A stretch of DNA of 64,000 nucleotides from positions 220,254-284,253 of the forward strand of contig NZ_JAATEO010000004.1 in the NCBI RefSeq assembly GCF_012034245.1, in the 5' to 3' direction. This stretch comes from Micromonospora thermarum. GTDB taxonomy: Bacteria > Actinomycetota > Actinomycetes > Mycobacteriales > Micromonosporaceae. The notes beneath the pieces are model-generated. The model did not search any database. It had not been told where the DNA came from and worked only from the letters and a program-made list of their open reading frames with translations. Made by a program: the position numbers and the translations under genes. Below, in pieces: positions 1 to 10,168 of this stretch. Every line of letters starts with the position of its first letter. Position 1 is the first letter of the stretch.

Positions 1-1
1 G

Positions 2-148
2 GTCGGGGACCTCCCCCGGACCCGGCGAATCCTGACCGAGACCGCGGCACCGGCCGAGCCCGGCACCGACACGTGCGGCGACGCGCGGAACGTGACCGGC
101 GCCGGTCTCGTCGACGCGTACGCGGCCGTGCGCGCCGCACAGCGGTGA
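2..148 (+). CDS. S8 (subtilisin-like) peptidase, C-terminal end only
   Basis: The reading frame is open from the window edge to a TGA at 146-148 and gives 48 residues. It contains DTCG, then RN-x4-GAG-x-VDAYAAV, a pattern commonly seen at the C-terminus of secreted actinobacterial subtilisin-family proteases, just after the catalytic Ser region. The catalytic residues lie outside the window, so the family call rests on this tail alone. The protein would act outside the cell. An unrelated secreted protein remains possible. Confidence 0.55.
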   Translation, partial: VGDLPRTRRILTETAAPAEPGTDTCGDARNVTGAGLVDAYAAVRAAQR

Positions 149-215
149 GGGACGGGCCCCGTCCTGGCGCCGCGAGGCAACAGGACCCCTTCTTAACAGT
201 TGGGCCGCGGTGATC

Positions 216-221
216 TAGGGT
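216..221 (+). promoter_or_regulatory. -10 hexamer for a leaderless transcript (acetyltransferase at 230)
   Basis: TAGGGT ends 8 nt before the ATG at 230. No Shine-Dalgarno sequence lies in the gap, so transcription should start at or next to the start codon. Confidence 0.5.
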
Positions 222-229
222 CGGCGTCC

Positions 230-1159
230 ATGGACGTCGAGATCGTCGAGCTGGGTCCGGACCGGCTGCCCGCCGTGGTTGACCTGTGCGCCCGGTCGCT
301 GGATCTGCCGGAGGACGCCGCCGAGGCGGCGGCCATCGTGGACACGCTCTGGTCGCGGGCCGCCGCCGACCGTCCGGTTGTCGTGCTCGGCGCGTACCGG
401 GACGGCCGCCTCACCGGCGTGCTCATCGGTTCGCTCTCCGGACGCGACGGCACGCAGGGACACGTCGACCTGGTGGCGGTGGACCCCGGGCACCGGCGGC
501 GCGGCGTCGGGCGGGCGCTGCTGTCGTACGCCGAGGAGAAGCTCGCCGGGCTCGGTGCGGTGGAGGTGCTGCTGGCGGGCAACCCGCCGTACTACGCCTG
601 GCCGGGCATCGACGTGCGCTACACGCCGGCGGTCTGCGCGGCCCAGGCGCTCGGCTACACCCAGGACCGCACTGCCTGGAACATGACCGCCGACCTGTCG
701 TACGACGGCAGCCCCGCCCTGCGCACGACGGCGCCGGCGGAGGAGCGGCTGGCCGGCCGGGGCGTCACCGTGCGGCGGGCGGAGCCGGCGGACCTGCCGG
801 CGCTGGCGGCCTTGGCCCGGTCGGTGTTCGGCGGCACCTGGGACGCGGAGCTGGCCGGCTCGGTCGGCCGGGAGCTGGCGGGATGTCACCTGGCGGAGCG
901 GGACGGCGAGCTGCTCGGGTTCGCCGCGTGGGGCTCGTCCCGGCCGAGCTGGTTCGGCCCGATGGGCACGGTGCCGGCGGCGGAGGGCTCCGGCATCGGC
1001 GGAGTGCTGCTGCGTCGCTGCCTAACCGACCAGCGGGCGGCGGGGGTCACGGCCGCGCAGATCGGCTGGGTGGGGCCGGTCCCGTTCTACTCGGGCAGCG
1101 CGGGCGCCCGGATCGAGCGGGTCTTCTTCCTCTACCGGAGGACTCTCGCGGATCGATAA
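230..1159 (+). CDS. GNAT acetyltransferase with two GNAT domains
   Basis: This 309-residue protein contains two GCN5-related N-acetyltransferase modules. The first (about residues 1-160) has the acetyl-CoA loop HRRRGVGRALL. The second (about 180-309) has a weaker equivalent, SGIGGVLLRRCL. Tandem GNAT proteins of this size acetylate amines of small molecules or proteins; the substrate cannot be read from sequence. I chose the ATG at 230 rather than the upstream TTG at 200 because a TAGGGT hexamer sits 8 nt before it and the extra residues look non-conserved. The gene stands alone between the protease end and a small hypothetical gene. Confidence 0.8.
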   Translation: MDVEIVELGPDRLPAVVDLCARSLDLPEDAAEAAAIVDTLWSRAAADRPVVVLGAYRDGRLTGVLIGSLSGRDGTQGHVDLVAVDPGHRRRGVGRALLSYAEEKLAGLGAVEVLLAGNPPYYAWPGIDVRYTPAVCAAQALGYTQDRTAWNMTADLSYDGSPALRTTAPAEERLAGRGVTVRRAEPADLPALAALARSVFGGTWDAELAGSVGRELAGCHLAERDGELLGFAAWGSSRPSWFGPMGTVPAAEGSGIGGVLLRRCLTDQRAAGVTAAQIGWVGPVPFYSGSAGARIERVFFLYRRTLADR

Positions 1160-1245
1160 CGGGCGAATAGGATAGATCACCTGATAGCGTCATTCGCCCC
1201 CGTCGCCCATCGACGCCCCCTACCGTTTTTGGTAGAGGAGGCGCC

Positions 1246-1446
1246 ATGACCACGGACGACGAACGCCCCGGACCACTGCCCTTCGATCGCCTCGACTACG
1301 GCGACGCGGAGCAGCGGGCCGAGATGGAGGGCATCGACGACCCCCCGGCGGACGAGCCGGCGACGGTGGTGGACGAGCCGGTCCAGGTACCGCAGCCGTA
1401 CGACCGGGCGCACAAGCGGCGCAACCAACGGCCGTTGCCGACATGA
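1246..1446 (+). CDS. Small acidic hypothetical protein
   Basis: This gene encodes 66 residues with a strongly acidic first half (many Asp/Glu) and a basic tail (HKRRNQR). A clear AGGAGG precedes the ATG, and third-position GC is high, so it is probably a real gene. No domain, signal peptide or membrane segment is visible and I do not recognise a family. It converges on groEL across a shared hairpin terminator. Function unknown. Confidence 0.6.
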   Translation: MTTDDERPGPLPFDRLDYGDAEQRAEMEGIDDPPADEPATVVDEPVQVPQPYDRAHKRRNQRPLPT

Positions 1447-1450
1447 CGAA

Positions 1451-1482
1451 GAGGGGCGGACCGCTGACGCGGTCCGCCCCTC
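1451..1482. terminator. Bidirectional hairpin terminator between the small ORF and groEL
   Basis: A perfect 14-bp stem (GAGGGGCGGACCGC) closes a 4-nt TGAC loop. It lies 5 nt after the plus-strand stop and 22 nt after the groEL stop on the minus strand, so it can serve both convergent genes. There is no long T tract, as is usual in this lineage. Confidence 0.75.
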
Positions 1483-1503
1483 CCGGTCTCGTGGAGCCTG
1501 GAC

Positions 1504-3360
<1,857 letters not shown>

Positions 3361-3387
3361 TTAGCACTCTCCCTTGCCGAGTGCAAG
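3361..3387 (-). promoter_or_regulatory. CIRCE-like operator 2 (imperfect)
   Basis: The left arm TTAGCACTC matches the CIRCE consensus exactly. After 9 nt the right arm is GAGTGCAAG, which deviates from GAGTGCTAA at two positions. It starts 8 nt after CIRCE 1 and lies 14 nt beyond the stop codon of the neighbouring membrane protein gene. A second, weaker HrcA site is likely. Confidence 0.7.
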
Positions 3388-3401
3388 CACGACCGCCCCG
3401 G

Positions 3402-4565
3402 TCACCCGAGTTCGGCGGCCAGCCGTGCGGCGTTCACCGGTGCCTCATGAGCGCGCTGCTCGGCGTACGTCACGACGAGCCCGACCTGCTGGGCGAAGTG
3501 GGCCGGAAGGGACAGCAGCGCGGTGAGGGTCACCACGACGACGATCCCCAGGGCCGTGCCCGGCGAGCCCAACGGGGTGGCGCCCAGCGGGGCCGTGGCC
3601 AGGCTCTCGATCACGCCGGCCACCACGGTCACCACCACCACGACGGCCGCGATCAGCGCCACCCGGCCGAGCACCAGCCCGAGGCGGTCGTGGAACATCC
3701 GGAAGGAGCGGCCGATCGGCGCCTGGCGCTCGAAGAGGTACACCGGACCGGCCAGGCTGAGGGCGAACGCGAGGTAGATGCCGGGGAGCACGCAGAAGCA
3801 CACGCCGACGCCGATGAGCAGCCCCATCAGCAGGGTCCAGCCCCAGAGGCCGAGGGCGCGACGCAGGCCGTACCGGAGCGCTCCGGCGAGGCCGACGCTC
3901 TCGCCGGCCGCCTGACGGGTGATCACCCAGGTGCCGGCCGCCCACCCCAGGCTCTGCACCAGACCGAAGAGCACCGCGCCCCCGAGGCTGACGGCGACCA
4001 GCGTGGCCACGTCCGCCCCGAAGCCGGGGGGCAGCGCGGTCGGGTCGTCGGCGCCGGTGGCCGCCCACTCGGCGCTCGGGTCGGCCGCGTAGGTGAGGAT
4101 CGCGATCACCGCGGCCGGCAGCACCTGGGTCAGCAACACGATCGGCAGGAGGAGGCGCCATCCGCGCCGGACCGCCCCCCGGCAGCGGTTGAACCACCCC
4201 TCCAGGCCCGCGCCCGGCGGGGTGACCAGTGGATCGGTCGGGTCGAACCCGGGCATGACCCAACCGGAGAACGGCGGCACCGGCCAGGCCGGAGCGCCCG
4301 GATGGCCGGGAGTGCCCCACGGCTGCCCGGCGGCCGGATCCCAGGGGTACGGGGACGCGGCCGGGCTCCCGGGGTACGGCGGCGCGGCCGGACCCCACGG
4401 GTGCGGTTGCGGAGCCGGCGGCGCGGCCGGATCCCACTGATGCGGCGGCGGAGGCGCGGAGGGTGCCCACGGATCCGAGGCGGGCGGCACCGACGTGGCG
4501 CCGGACGCCGGATCGGGATCGCCGGGCGCCGGAGACGGCACGGTCGGGGGTGGCTGATCGGACAA
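3402..4565 (-). CDS. Multi-pass membrane protein with Pro-rich repeat N-terminus
   Basis: The protein has 387 residues. The first 130 or so are Pro/Ala/Gly rich, with degenerate WDPAA/WGPAAPP units, and are probably disordered and cytoplasmic. The rest holds about five to six hydrophobic segments (for example around LLLPIVLLTQVLPAAVIAIL and the stretch beginning WTLLMGLLIGVG). This resembles the membrane domain often annotated as glycerophosphoryl diester phosphodiesterase membrane domain or YciC-like, with no catalytic motif. The start is a TTG at 4565 with AGGAGG five nt upstream. It sits between cspA and groEL on the same strand but has its own spacing, so an operon is not evident. Function unknown. 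Confidence 0.75.
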   Translation of the reverse strand: MSDQPPPTVPSPAPGDPDPASGATSVPPASDPWAPSAPPPPHQWDPAAPPAPQPHPWGPAAPPYPGSPAASPYPWDPAAGQPWGTPGHPGAPAWPVPPFSGWVMPGFDPTDPLVTPPGAGLEGWFNRCRGAVRRGWRLLLPIVLLTQVLPAAVIAILTYAADPSAEWAATGADDPTALPPGFGADVATLVAVSLGGAVLFGLVQSLGWAAGTWVITRQAAGESVGLAGALRYGLRRALGLWGWTLLMGLLIGVGVCFCVLPGIYLAFALSLAGPVYLFERQAPIGRSFRMFHDRLGLVLGRVALIAAVVVVVTVVAGVIESLATAPLGATPLGSPGTALGIVVVVTLTALLSLPAHFAQQVGLVVTYAEQRAHEAPVNAARLAAELG

Positions 4566-4610
4566 TGAACCCTCCTCAGCGAGCGCTGGAACGGCTCATG
4601 ATCTTCCCTG

Positions 4611-4630
4611 GTGCGGTGCCGGCACCGCAC
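4611..4630. repeat. Perfect 20-bp palindrome downstream of the cold shock gene
   Basis: GTGCGGTGCC is followed directly by its reverse complement with no spacer. It lies between the TTG start of the membrane protein gene (4565) and the cspA terminator hairpin. It may be an operator for the membrane protein gene or part of a compound terminator. Confidence 0.5.
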
Positions 4631-4636
4631 CCCCGA

Positions 4637-4667
4637 ACGGCCGTGGTTCTCGGCGGATCACGGCCGT
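4637..4667 (-). terminator. Probable terminator of the cold shock gene
   Basis: ACGGCCGTG and CACGGCCGT form a perfect 9-bp inverted repeat with a 13-nt loop, 27 nt after the cold shock gene stop in the direction of transcription. Confidence 0.55.
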
Positions 4668-4694
4668 CCGTCCGCCCCGTCGTGCGGGCCGCGC

Positions 4695-4898
4695 TCAGGC
4701 GATGACGCGCACCCGCTCGGCCTGGGGCCCCTTCTGGCCCTGGGCGATCTCGAACTCCACCCGCTGGCCGTCGTCCAGCGCCTTGTAGCCGTCCATCTCG
4801 ATGGCGGAGAAGTGGACGAAGACGTCCTGCCCGCCGTCGACGGCGATGAAGCCGTAGCCCTTTTCGGCGTTGAACCACTTCACGGTGCCCTGTGCCAC
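4695..4898 (-). CDS. cspA: Cold shock protein (CspA family)
   Basis: This 67-residue single cold shock domain binds single-stranded RNA and DNA and melts RNA structure. Both nucleic-acid motifs are intact: KGYGFIA (RNP1) and VFVHF (RNP2). The length equals the family norm. I chose the GTG at 4898 (protein begins with AQGTVKWFN after the initiator) because it matches the conserved N-terminus and has GAGGAAG upstream; the longer frame adds unconserved residues. The 213 nt between this gene and the divergent acetyltransferase would allow a long 5' leader, common for csp genes, but no known thermosensor motif was recognised. Confidence 0.95.
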   Translation of the reverse strand: MAQGTVKWFNAEKGYGFIAVDGGQDVFVHFSAIEMDGYKALDDGQRVEFEIAQGQKGPQAERVRVIA

Positions 4899-5111
4899 GG
4901 TGCACTTCCTCACTCTGCGCGGCGTTCCCACTCACCCCGCCGACCGGGCGCGCCGGACCGCGGGGCGGCACCGGTTCGGCGAGCGGCGACGGCCGCTGAA
5001 TCGGTGACCGAAATCGCACGCTACACGAGGCGTGACGGCGGCGCACGACCACAAATCGGGCATATTCCGAGCGTTCCGCATTGCCGTTCATCGCTGTGGT
5101 AGGCATTCGGC

Positions 5112-5657
5112 ATGACGAGCACTCCGGGCGGGCCCGGCCCGGGGCAGGTGGCGGCGGCACGGGCCCGGGTGCGGCGGGTCCGGCCGCGCGACGCCGCCCG
5201 GATGCGGGCCCTGCGGCTGGAGATGCTCGCCGACGCCCCGCTCGCCTTCCTGGAGACGATCGCCGACGCGGCCGCCCGCCCGCACGCCGAGTACGCCGCG
5301 CGGATCGCGTACACGTCCGAGGGCACGGACACGGCGCAGTTCGTGGCCGACCCGGGCGGCCGCCTGGTCGGGCACGCCGGTGGCACGGTGGCCCCGGAGG
5401 AGCCCGGGCTCACCGTCGTCTACGCCGTGTACGTCACCCCGTCCTGGCGGGGCACCGGCCTGCTCGCCGACCTGATCGACGCGGTGGCCGGCTGGTCGCG
5501 CGCCTGCGGTCGCCGCGAGCTGATGCTGGAGGTCGTGGTCGGCAACGACCGGGCCTACCGGGCGTACCAGCGGCTGGGCTTCGTCGACACCGGCGTACGC
5601 GTCCCGCACCCGACGGTCCCGACCCTGACCGAACTCCAGATGCGCCGCCCGGCCTGA
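5112..5657 (+). CDS. GNAT family N-acetyltransferase
   Basis: The 181-residue protein is a single GNAT domain. The acetyl-CoA loop is WRGTGLLADLI and the C-terminal GNAT strand is AYRAYQRLGFVDTG, both in the expected places. The N-terminal 20 residues are Gly/Pro/Ala rich and probably disordered. The substrate is unknown. The gene is transcribed divergently from cspA and converges on paaN across a hairpin at 5660-5690. Confidence 0.85.
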   Translation: MTSTPGGPGPGQVAAARARVRRVRPRDAARMRALRLEMLADAPLAFLETIADAAARPHAEYAARIAYTSEGTDTAQFVADPGGRLVGHAGGTVAPEEPGLTVVYAVYVTPSWRGTGLLADLIDAVAGWSRACGRRELMLEVVVGNDRAYRAYQRLGFVDTGVRVPHPTVPTLTELQMRRPA

Positions 5658-5659
5658 GC

Positions 5660-5690
5660 CCGGGGCTCCCACCGTCGGCAGGAGCCCCGG
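5660..5690. terminator. Bidirectional hairpin terminator
   Basis: CCGGGGCTCC and GGAGCCCCGG form a perfect 10-bp stem with an 11-nt loop. It lies between convergent genes, 3 nt after one stop and 9 nt after the other. Confidence 0.7.
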
Positions 5691-5698
5691 CTGCCACC

Positions 5699-7372
5699 TC
5701 AGGCGTGGCGGCGGCTCTGGACGATGCGGAACCGGTTGGCCACGTACGCGCCGTCGGTGAGGGCCGCGTTGGCCGCCGCGTTGGCGCCGCTGCCGTGGAA
5801 GTCGGAGAACGCCGCCGACTGGTTCACGAACACGCCGCCGGTCAGGTTGGCCGACAGGTGCACCCCGACCTCGACCGCCGCCTCCTCGGCCGCGTCCAGC
5901 ACGGCTTCGTCGCGGGAGTAGACCGCCGCGGTCAGCGCGCCCTTCTCGCCGACGGTGGACCGCAGGATCTCCAGGCTGTGGGCGGTGGAGTCGGTCGCGA
6001 TGGCGAAGGAGATCGGGCCGAACCACTCCCGCGAGTAGGTGGTGGTGTCACCGGCGTCCAGCTTGACGATGGTCGGCGTCCGCACGACCGCGCCGGGGAA
6101 GGCGGGGTGTTCGACCGTACGGGACTCCAGCACCGGCTCGCCGACCTTGGTCACCTCGTCGAGACGCTCCAACACCCCGTCGTTGACGATCGCGCCGGTC
6201 AACTCGACGCCGCGCGCCGCGTCCGCGGTGAGCTTGCCGACCGCCGCCGCGATGCCGCCGGCCACCTCGTCGAAGCTCTTGTGCCCCTGGTCGGTCTCGA
6301 TGCCGTCCCGCGGGATCAGGATGTTCTGCGAGGTGGTGCACATCTGACCGCTGTACAGGGTCAGCGTGAAGCCCAGGTTGCGGCACATCCCGGCGAAGTC
6401 GTCGGTGGAGTCAACCACCACCGTGTTCAGGCCGGCCTTTTCGGTGTAGACCTGCGCCTGCCGGGCGTTGGCCTCCAGCCAGTCGCCGTACTCGGTGGAG
6501 CCGGTGAAGTCGACGATCTTCACGGACGGGTGCAGGGCCAGCGTCGAGGCGAGCTTCTCGCCGGACGCCTCGGTGGCCAGCAGCACGAGGTTGGGGTCGA
6601 AGCCGGCCTCGGCGAGCACCTCCCGGGCGTACTTCACGGTGATCGCGAGCGGCAGCACCGCCCGCGGGTGGGGCTTGACGACGACCGGGTTCCCGGTGAC
6701 GAGCGAGGCGAAGAGCCCGGGGTACGAGTTCCACGTCGGGAAGGTGTTGCAGCCGATCACGAGCGCGACACCGCGCGGCACGACGTGGAACGTCTTGGTC
6801 ATCCGCAGCGGGTCGCCCTTGCCGGCCGCCTTCTCCCAGCCGGCCGTCCCCGGGTGCCGGGTCATCTCCGCGTACGCGTACGCGAGCGCCTCCAGCGCGC
6901 GGTCCAGGGCGTGCGCCCCGCCGGCCTGGAACGCCATCACGAACGCCTGGCCGCTGGTGAACTGCACCGCGTTGGCCAGCTCGAAGATGTTCTTGTGCAG
7001 CCGGTCCAGGATCTCCAGGCAGACGCCCACCCGGGCCTGCGGGCCGGCGTCGCGCCAGGCGGGCAGGGCGGCGGTGGCCGCGGCGACGAGCTGGTCGGCC
7101 GCCGCGTGCGGGTAGCGGACGCCCAGGTCGACGCCGAACGGGCTGGCCTCGGTGGCGACCGTACTCCCGTCGCCGGGCTGATCGAGGGGGAAGTCACGAC
7201 CGAGGTACGCCTCGAAGGCGGCCTTGCCGTCGGCGGCGGCGGTCTCGCCGTACACCCGGGGGCTGGGTGACTCCGGGTAGGCGGACCAGTACCCGCGCTC
7301 CGAGATGGCGGTCAGCGCACGGGTGAGGGTGTCGGCGTGCCGGTCGTAGAGGGGGTGCGGGGTCTCCGTCAT
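5699..7372 (-). CDS. paaN: PaaN-type aldehyde dehydrogenase (phenylacetate degradation protein)
   Basis: This 557-residue aldehyde dehydrogenase superfamily protein matches the PaaN family through its long N-terminus (YDRHADTLTRAL, RGYWSAYPESPSP) and the region CNTFPTWNSYPGLFASLVTG. The presumed nucleophile Cys lies in LYSGQMCTTSQN and the NAD-binding region includes VDFTGSTEYG. In phenylacetate catabolism PaaN/PaaZ-type enzymes oxidise the ring-opened semialdehyde; no other paa gene is nearby, so the physiological role is open. The ATG at 7372 is preceded by a CATGAT hexamer 7 nt upstream, fitting a leaderless transcript; the two starts just upstream add only MMAG. Confidence 0.85.
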   Translation of the reverse strand: MTETPHPLYDRHADTLTRALTAISERGYWSAYPESPSPRVYGETAAADGKAAFEAYLGRDFPLDQPGDGSTVATEASPFGVDLGVRYPHAAADQLVAAATAALPAWRDAGPQARVGVCLEILDRLHKNIFELANAVQFTSGQAFVMAFQAGGAHALDRALEALAYAYAEMTRHPGTAGWEKAAGKGDPLRMTKTFHVVPRGVALVIGCNTFPTWNSYPGLFASLVTGNPVVVKPHPRAVLPLAITVKYAREVLAEAGFDPNLVLLATEASGEKLASTLALHPSVKIVDFTGSTEYGDWLEANARQAQVYTEKAGLNTVVVDSTDDFAGMCRNLGFTLTLYSGQMCTTSQNILIPRDGIETDQGHKSFDEVAGGIAAAVGKLTADAARGVELTGAIVNDGVLERLDEVTKVGEPVLESRTVEHPAFPGAVVRTPTIVKLDAGDTTTYSREWFGPISFAIATDSTAHSLEILRSTVGEKGALTAAVYSRDEAVLDAAEEAAVEVGVHLSANLTGGVFVNQSAAFSDFHGSGANAAANAALTDGAYVANRFRIVQSRRHA

Positions 7373-7424
7373 GCCCGCCATCATGCAACAGGAAGCCGCA
7401 CGATCAGTAGGGGCGTGTCACAAC

Positions 7425-8444
7425 TCAGATCGTCAGCTGCCAGTCCGTCCAGCCGTCGACCGGGCGGAAGCCCATCTGCTCGTTGATCTGGATCATGTGC
7501 TCGTTGACCGCCGCGTTCCAGGTGTCGACCGCGCGGAGCTGCGGTTCGTTCGCCAGCGCGTACCGGAGATTCTCGATCTTGACGAGGAGACCCAGCCGGT
7601 GGCCACGGTGATCCGGGTCGACGATGGTGGTCTGCTGCCAGGCGTGCCACGGCGAGCCGGGGCTGACGTCGACCATGGTCCAGGCGACCAGCCGCCCGCT
7701 CGCCTCCTCCACCGCACCGTAGTGGTAAGTGCGCCGCCCCCGGGCCGCGAGCGCCTCCTCGGTCGCCCGGATCCGCCCGGCGTCGATGTTCTCCGCCTCC
7801 AGCGTCAGGTCCCCGATCGGCGCGTCGGTGTTCATCCGGCTCTCCAACCGGGCCACGTCGGCGACGTACTCCTCCGGGACGGGGCCGTGCCAGCCGACCG
7901 TGCGGTAGCCGGTGGAGCGGGCGCGCGCGCCGGCCAGCAGCGCGTCCAGCGCGGCGTGGTCGAGCGCCGTGACGTCCAGCCGACGCCGGACCTCGGCCAG
8001 CGCGGCGTGGGCGCCGGCGGCCGCGGCGAAGGCTCCGCCGGCCTCCGGGCGCGCCGGCCCGTCCGGCAGCGCCACCACCGTGTCGCAGTAGAGCCGCTTA
8101 CGGCCGTGCTCCCGGGCCACCTCGACGGCGTACGCGAGCAGCGCCCGACCCACACCCCGGCGCCGGTGCTCCGGGTGGACGGTCAGGTTCACGCTGGCGT
8201 TGCCCGTGTTGTCGAGCTGCGGGAACCGCACTTCGAGATGCCCGGCCGCCACGCCACCGAGCCGGGCCAGGGCGCGGGTCACGACGTAGCCCGGCATCGG
8301 GTGGCGCGCGTACGCGGCGAACTCGTCCCGGGTCGGGACCGGGAAGTCGGGCAGGTCCACGGTGGTGACCGCGACGGCGATCCGGTGCGCCTCGTCGATC
8401 GCGGCCGGGTCGGCGGCGTCGTACGGGGTGACGGCGATGCTCAT
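7425..8444 (-). CDS. Tandem-GNAT acetyltransferase
   Basis: The 339-residue protein carries two GNAT folds. The first has HRRRGVGRALLAYAVEVA (about residues 90-110). The second has DHRGHRLGLLVKIENLR and ends with the conserved VNEHMIQINEQMGFRPV. This second half resembles the GNAT proteins acting on small amines; the substrate is unknown. The start at 8444 begins MSIAVTPYDAAD and has a CACGCT hexamer 7 nt upstream without a Shine-Dalgarno, suggesting leaderless translation; the longer frame reaching 8651 overlaps no conserved sequence. It is downstream of thrC but separated by hairpins. Confidence 0.85.
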   Translation of the reverse strand: MSIAVTPYDAADPAAIDEAHRIAVAVTTVDLPDFPVPTRDEFAAYARHPMPGYVVTRALARLGGVAAGHLEVRFPQLDNTGNASVNLTVHPEHRRRGVGRALLAYAVEVAREHGRKRLYCDTVVALPDGPARPEAGGAFAAAAGAHAALAEVRRRLDVTALDHAALDALLAGARARSTGYRTVGWHGPVPEEYVADVARLESRMNTDAPIGDLTLEAENIDAGRIRATEEALAARGRRTYHYGAVEEASGRLVAWTMVDVSPGSPWHAWQQTTIVDPDHRGHRLGLLVKIENLRYALANEPQLRAVDTWNAAVNEHMIQINEQMGFRPVDGWTDWQLTI

Positions 8445-8468
8445 GGCACCGAGCGTGCGCGGAAAACG

Positions 8469-8504
8469 CGATCGGGGCCAGCGGTTTTCCGCCGGCCCCG
8501 ATCG
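8469..8504. repeat. Inverted repeat upstream of the tandem GNAT gene
   Basis: CGATCGGGGCC and GGCCCCGATCG form a perfect 11-bp stem. The 14-nt interior has its own small GCGG/CCGC stem with a TTTT loop. It could act as a second terminator for thrC readthrough. Confidence 0.5.
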
Positions 8505-8679
8505 GACGTGGTCGGGAGGGACGATCGCACAACGCCTCCGGCGCTGGGTCGTAAGAACTTCGCAAAGTCTCCGGCGACACGCCCTCCCGCACGGAGCATC
8601 TTGCGCCGCCCGATTGCTGTCGTCAAGTCCTTGACGGCGCGTTTTCCGCACTCAGCGCTAAAAGCCGATTACTGCGCGG

Positions 8680-8705
8680 ATCGCCCGATCCCCCGTTCGG
8701 GCGAT
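8680..8705 (-). terminator. Terminator of thrC
   Basis: ATCGCCCGA and TCGGGCGAT form a perfect 9-bp stem with an 8-nt loop, 13 nt after the thrC stop codon on the minus strand. Confidence 0.6.
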
Positions 8706-8718
8706 TCGACGCCGCGGG

Positions 8719-10005
8719 TCAGCCGAGGAGGCCGGCGTCCCGGGCGGCGCGGAGGGACGGCTTGATCCGGTGGGTGGGGCCGACCTGGCCGGCGACCGCG
8801 TCGAGCGTCTTGAGGCCCTCGCCGGTGTTGAAGACGACCGTCTCGGCGGCCGGGTCGAGGCGGCCGGACTCGACGAGCTTGCGCAGCACGGCCACGGTCA
8901 CCCCGCCGGCCGTCTCGGCGAAGACACCGGTGGTCCGGGCGAGCAGTTGGATCCCGGCGCGGATCTCGTCGTCGTCGACGTACTCCATCCAGCCCCCGGT
9001 GCGGCGGACGGCTTCGAGGGCGTACAGGCCGGCGGCCGGGTCGCCGATGTTCAGCGACTTCGCGATGCCGGTCGGCTTGACCGGGGTGATGGTGTCGCTG
9101 TTCTCGTGGAGCGCGGTGGCGATCGGGTTGCAGCCGGCCGACTGTGCGCCGAACACCTTCCAGCCGCCGGCCGGCGCCTCCACCAGCCCGATCTCGACCA
9201 GCTCGCTGAACGCCTTGTCGATCTTCGTCAGCAGCTCGCCGGAGGCCATCGGGATCACCACCTGGGCGGGGATCCGCCACCCGAGCTGCTCGGCCACCTC
9301 GTACCCGAGCGTCTTCGACCCCTCGGCGTAGTAGGGCCGCACGTTCACGTTGACGAACGCCGTGTCCTCGAACTCGTCGGTCTCCACCAGCTCACCGCAG
9401 AGCCGGTTCACGTCGTCGTACGAGCCGTCGATGGCGACCAGGTCACCCCCGTACACGGCGGTGGTGATGACCTTGCCCTGTTCCAGGTCGCTGGGGATGA
9501 AGACCACCGACGGCGCGCCCGCCCGGGCCGCGTGCGCGGCGACCGAGTTGGCCAGGTTGCCGGTGGAGGCGCAGGCGAACCGCGTGAAGCCGAGCGCCCG
9601 CGCGGCGGTCAGCGCGACCGAGACCACCCGGTCCTTGAAGGAGTGCGTCGGGTTGGCGCTGTCGTCCTTGACCCACAGCGGCGCGGTGATGCCCAGCTCG
9701 GCGGCGAGGTGCGGGGCGGCCACCAGCGGCGTCAGCCCCGGGTCGAGGGTCACCCGGGTCGCCGGGTCCTGACCGGCGGGGAGGAGCGCCGCGTACCGCC
9801 AGATGTTCTGCGGGCCCCCCTCGATCTGCTCGCGGGTGACGGCGGCGAGGGCGGCGGCGTCGTAGTCGACCTCCAGCGGCCCGAAACACTCGTAACAGGC
9901 GTGCTGGGCGGCGAGCGGGTAGCGGGCCGAACAGGCGCGGCAGACCAGGGCGCGGGCGGGGCTGGCGGCGGTGTCGATGCCGGAGGCGGCGAGCGTCGAC
10001 GTCAT
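8719..10005 (-). CDS. thrC: Threonine synthase family enzyme with zinc ribbon (possible MetM-type)
   Basis: This 428-residue PLP enzyme belongs to the threonine synthase family. An N-terminal zinc ribbon (Cys22, Cys25, Cys37, Cys40) precedes the PLP domain, where the lysine of SFKDR (Lys124) should bind PLP; the SNP-like Gly/Ser loop CASTGNLANS follows. Classic threonine synthase converts O-phosphohomoserine to threonine. The zinc-ribbon type differs from the shorter ThrC usually encoded with hom and thrB, so this is probably a second paralogue. A SAM-I riboswitch lies directly upstream, which points to methionine or SAM metabolism rather than threonine supply. A homocysteine-forming role with a sulfur carrier protein is possible; no such carrier gene is adjacent. 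The start is the ATG at 10005 with GAGAGGA upstream. Confidence 0.88.
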   Translation of the reverse strand: MTSTLAASGIDTAASPARALVCRACSARYPLAAQHACYECFGPLEVDYDAAALAAVTREQIEGGPQNIWRYAALLPAGQDPATRVTLDPGLTPLVAAPHLAAELGITAPLWVKDDSANPTHSFKDRVVSVALTAARALGFTRFACASTGNLANSVAAHAARAGAPSVVFIPSDLEQGKVITTAVYGGDLVAIDGSYDDVNRLCGELVETDEFEDTAFVNVNVRPYYAEGSKTLGYEVAEQLGWRIPAQVVIPMASGELLTKIDKAFSELVEIGLVEAPAGGWKVFGAQSAGCNPIATALHENSDTITPVKPTGIAKSLNIGDPAAGLYALEAVRRTGGWMEYVDDDEIRAGIQLLARTTGVFAETAGGVTVAVLRKLVESGRLDPAAETVVFNTGEGLKTLDAVAGQVGPTHRIKPSLRAARDAGLLG

Positions 10006-10017
10006 GTCGAGAGTCCT

Positions 10018-10149
10018 CTCATCTTCCCCCGCGTCGCACTCTGCGGCGGGGACGGAATTGGCACCTGCCCCGCCGGTCGCTCTGCGATGAGCGCGCGGGG
10101 TGGTTGCCGGGGCGTCGTCGGGCCGTATCCCTCAGCCCCTCTGGATGAG
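10018..10149 (-). promoter_or_regulatory. SAM-I riboswitch (S-box leader) of the thrC-type gene
   Basis: Read on the minus strand, the leader contains the S-box core: AGAGGGGCTGAGGGA, then GGCCCGACGA, then CCCCGGCAACC, and later GGTGCCAATTCC. These are the conserved P2/P3 and P4 junction blocks of the SAM-I aptamer. CTCATC (10144-10149) pairs with GATGAG (10018-10023) to close P1. The Shine-Dalgarno GAGAGGA overlaps the 3' strand of P1, 13 nt from the thrC start, so SAM binding should hide the ribosome-binding site: translational control with no separate terminator. Confidence 0.92.
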
Positions 10150-10168
10150 GTATTCAGTTGTGCCGCCG

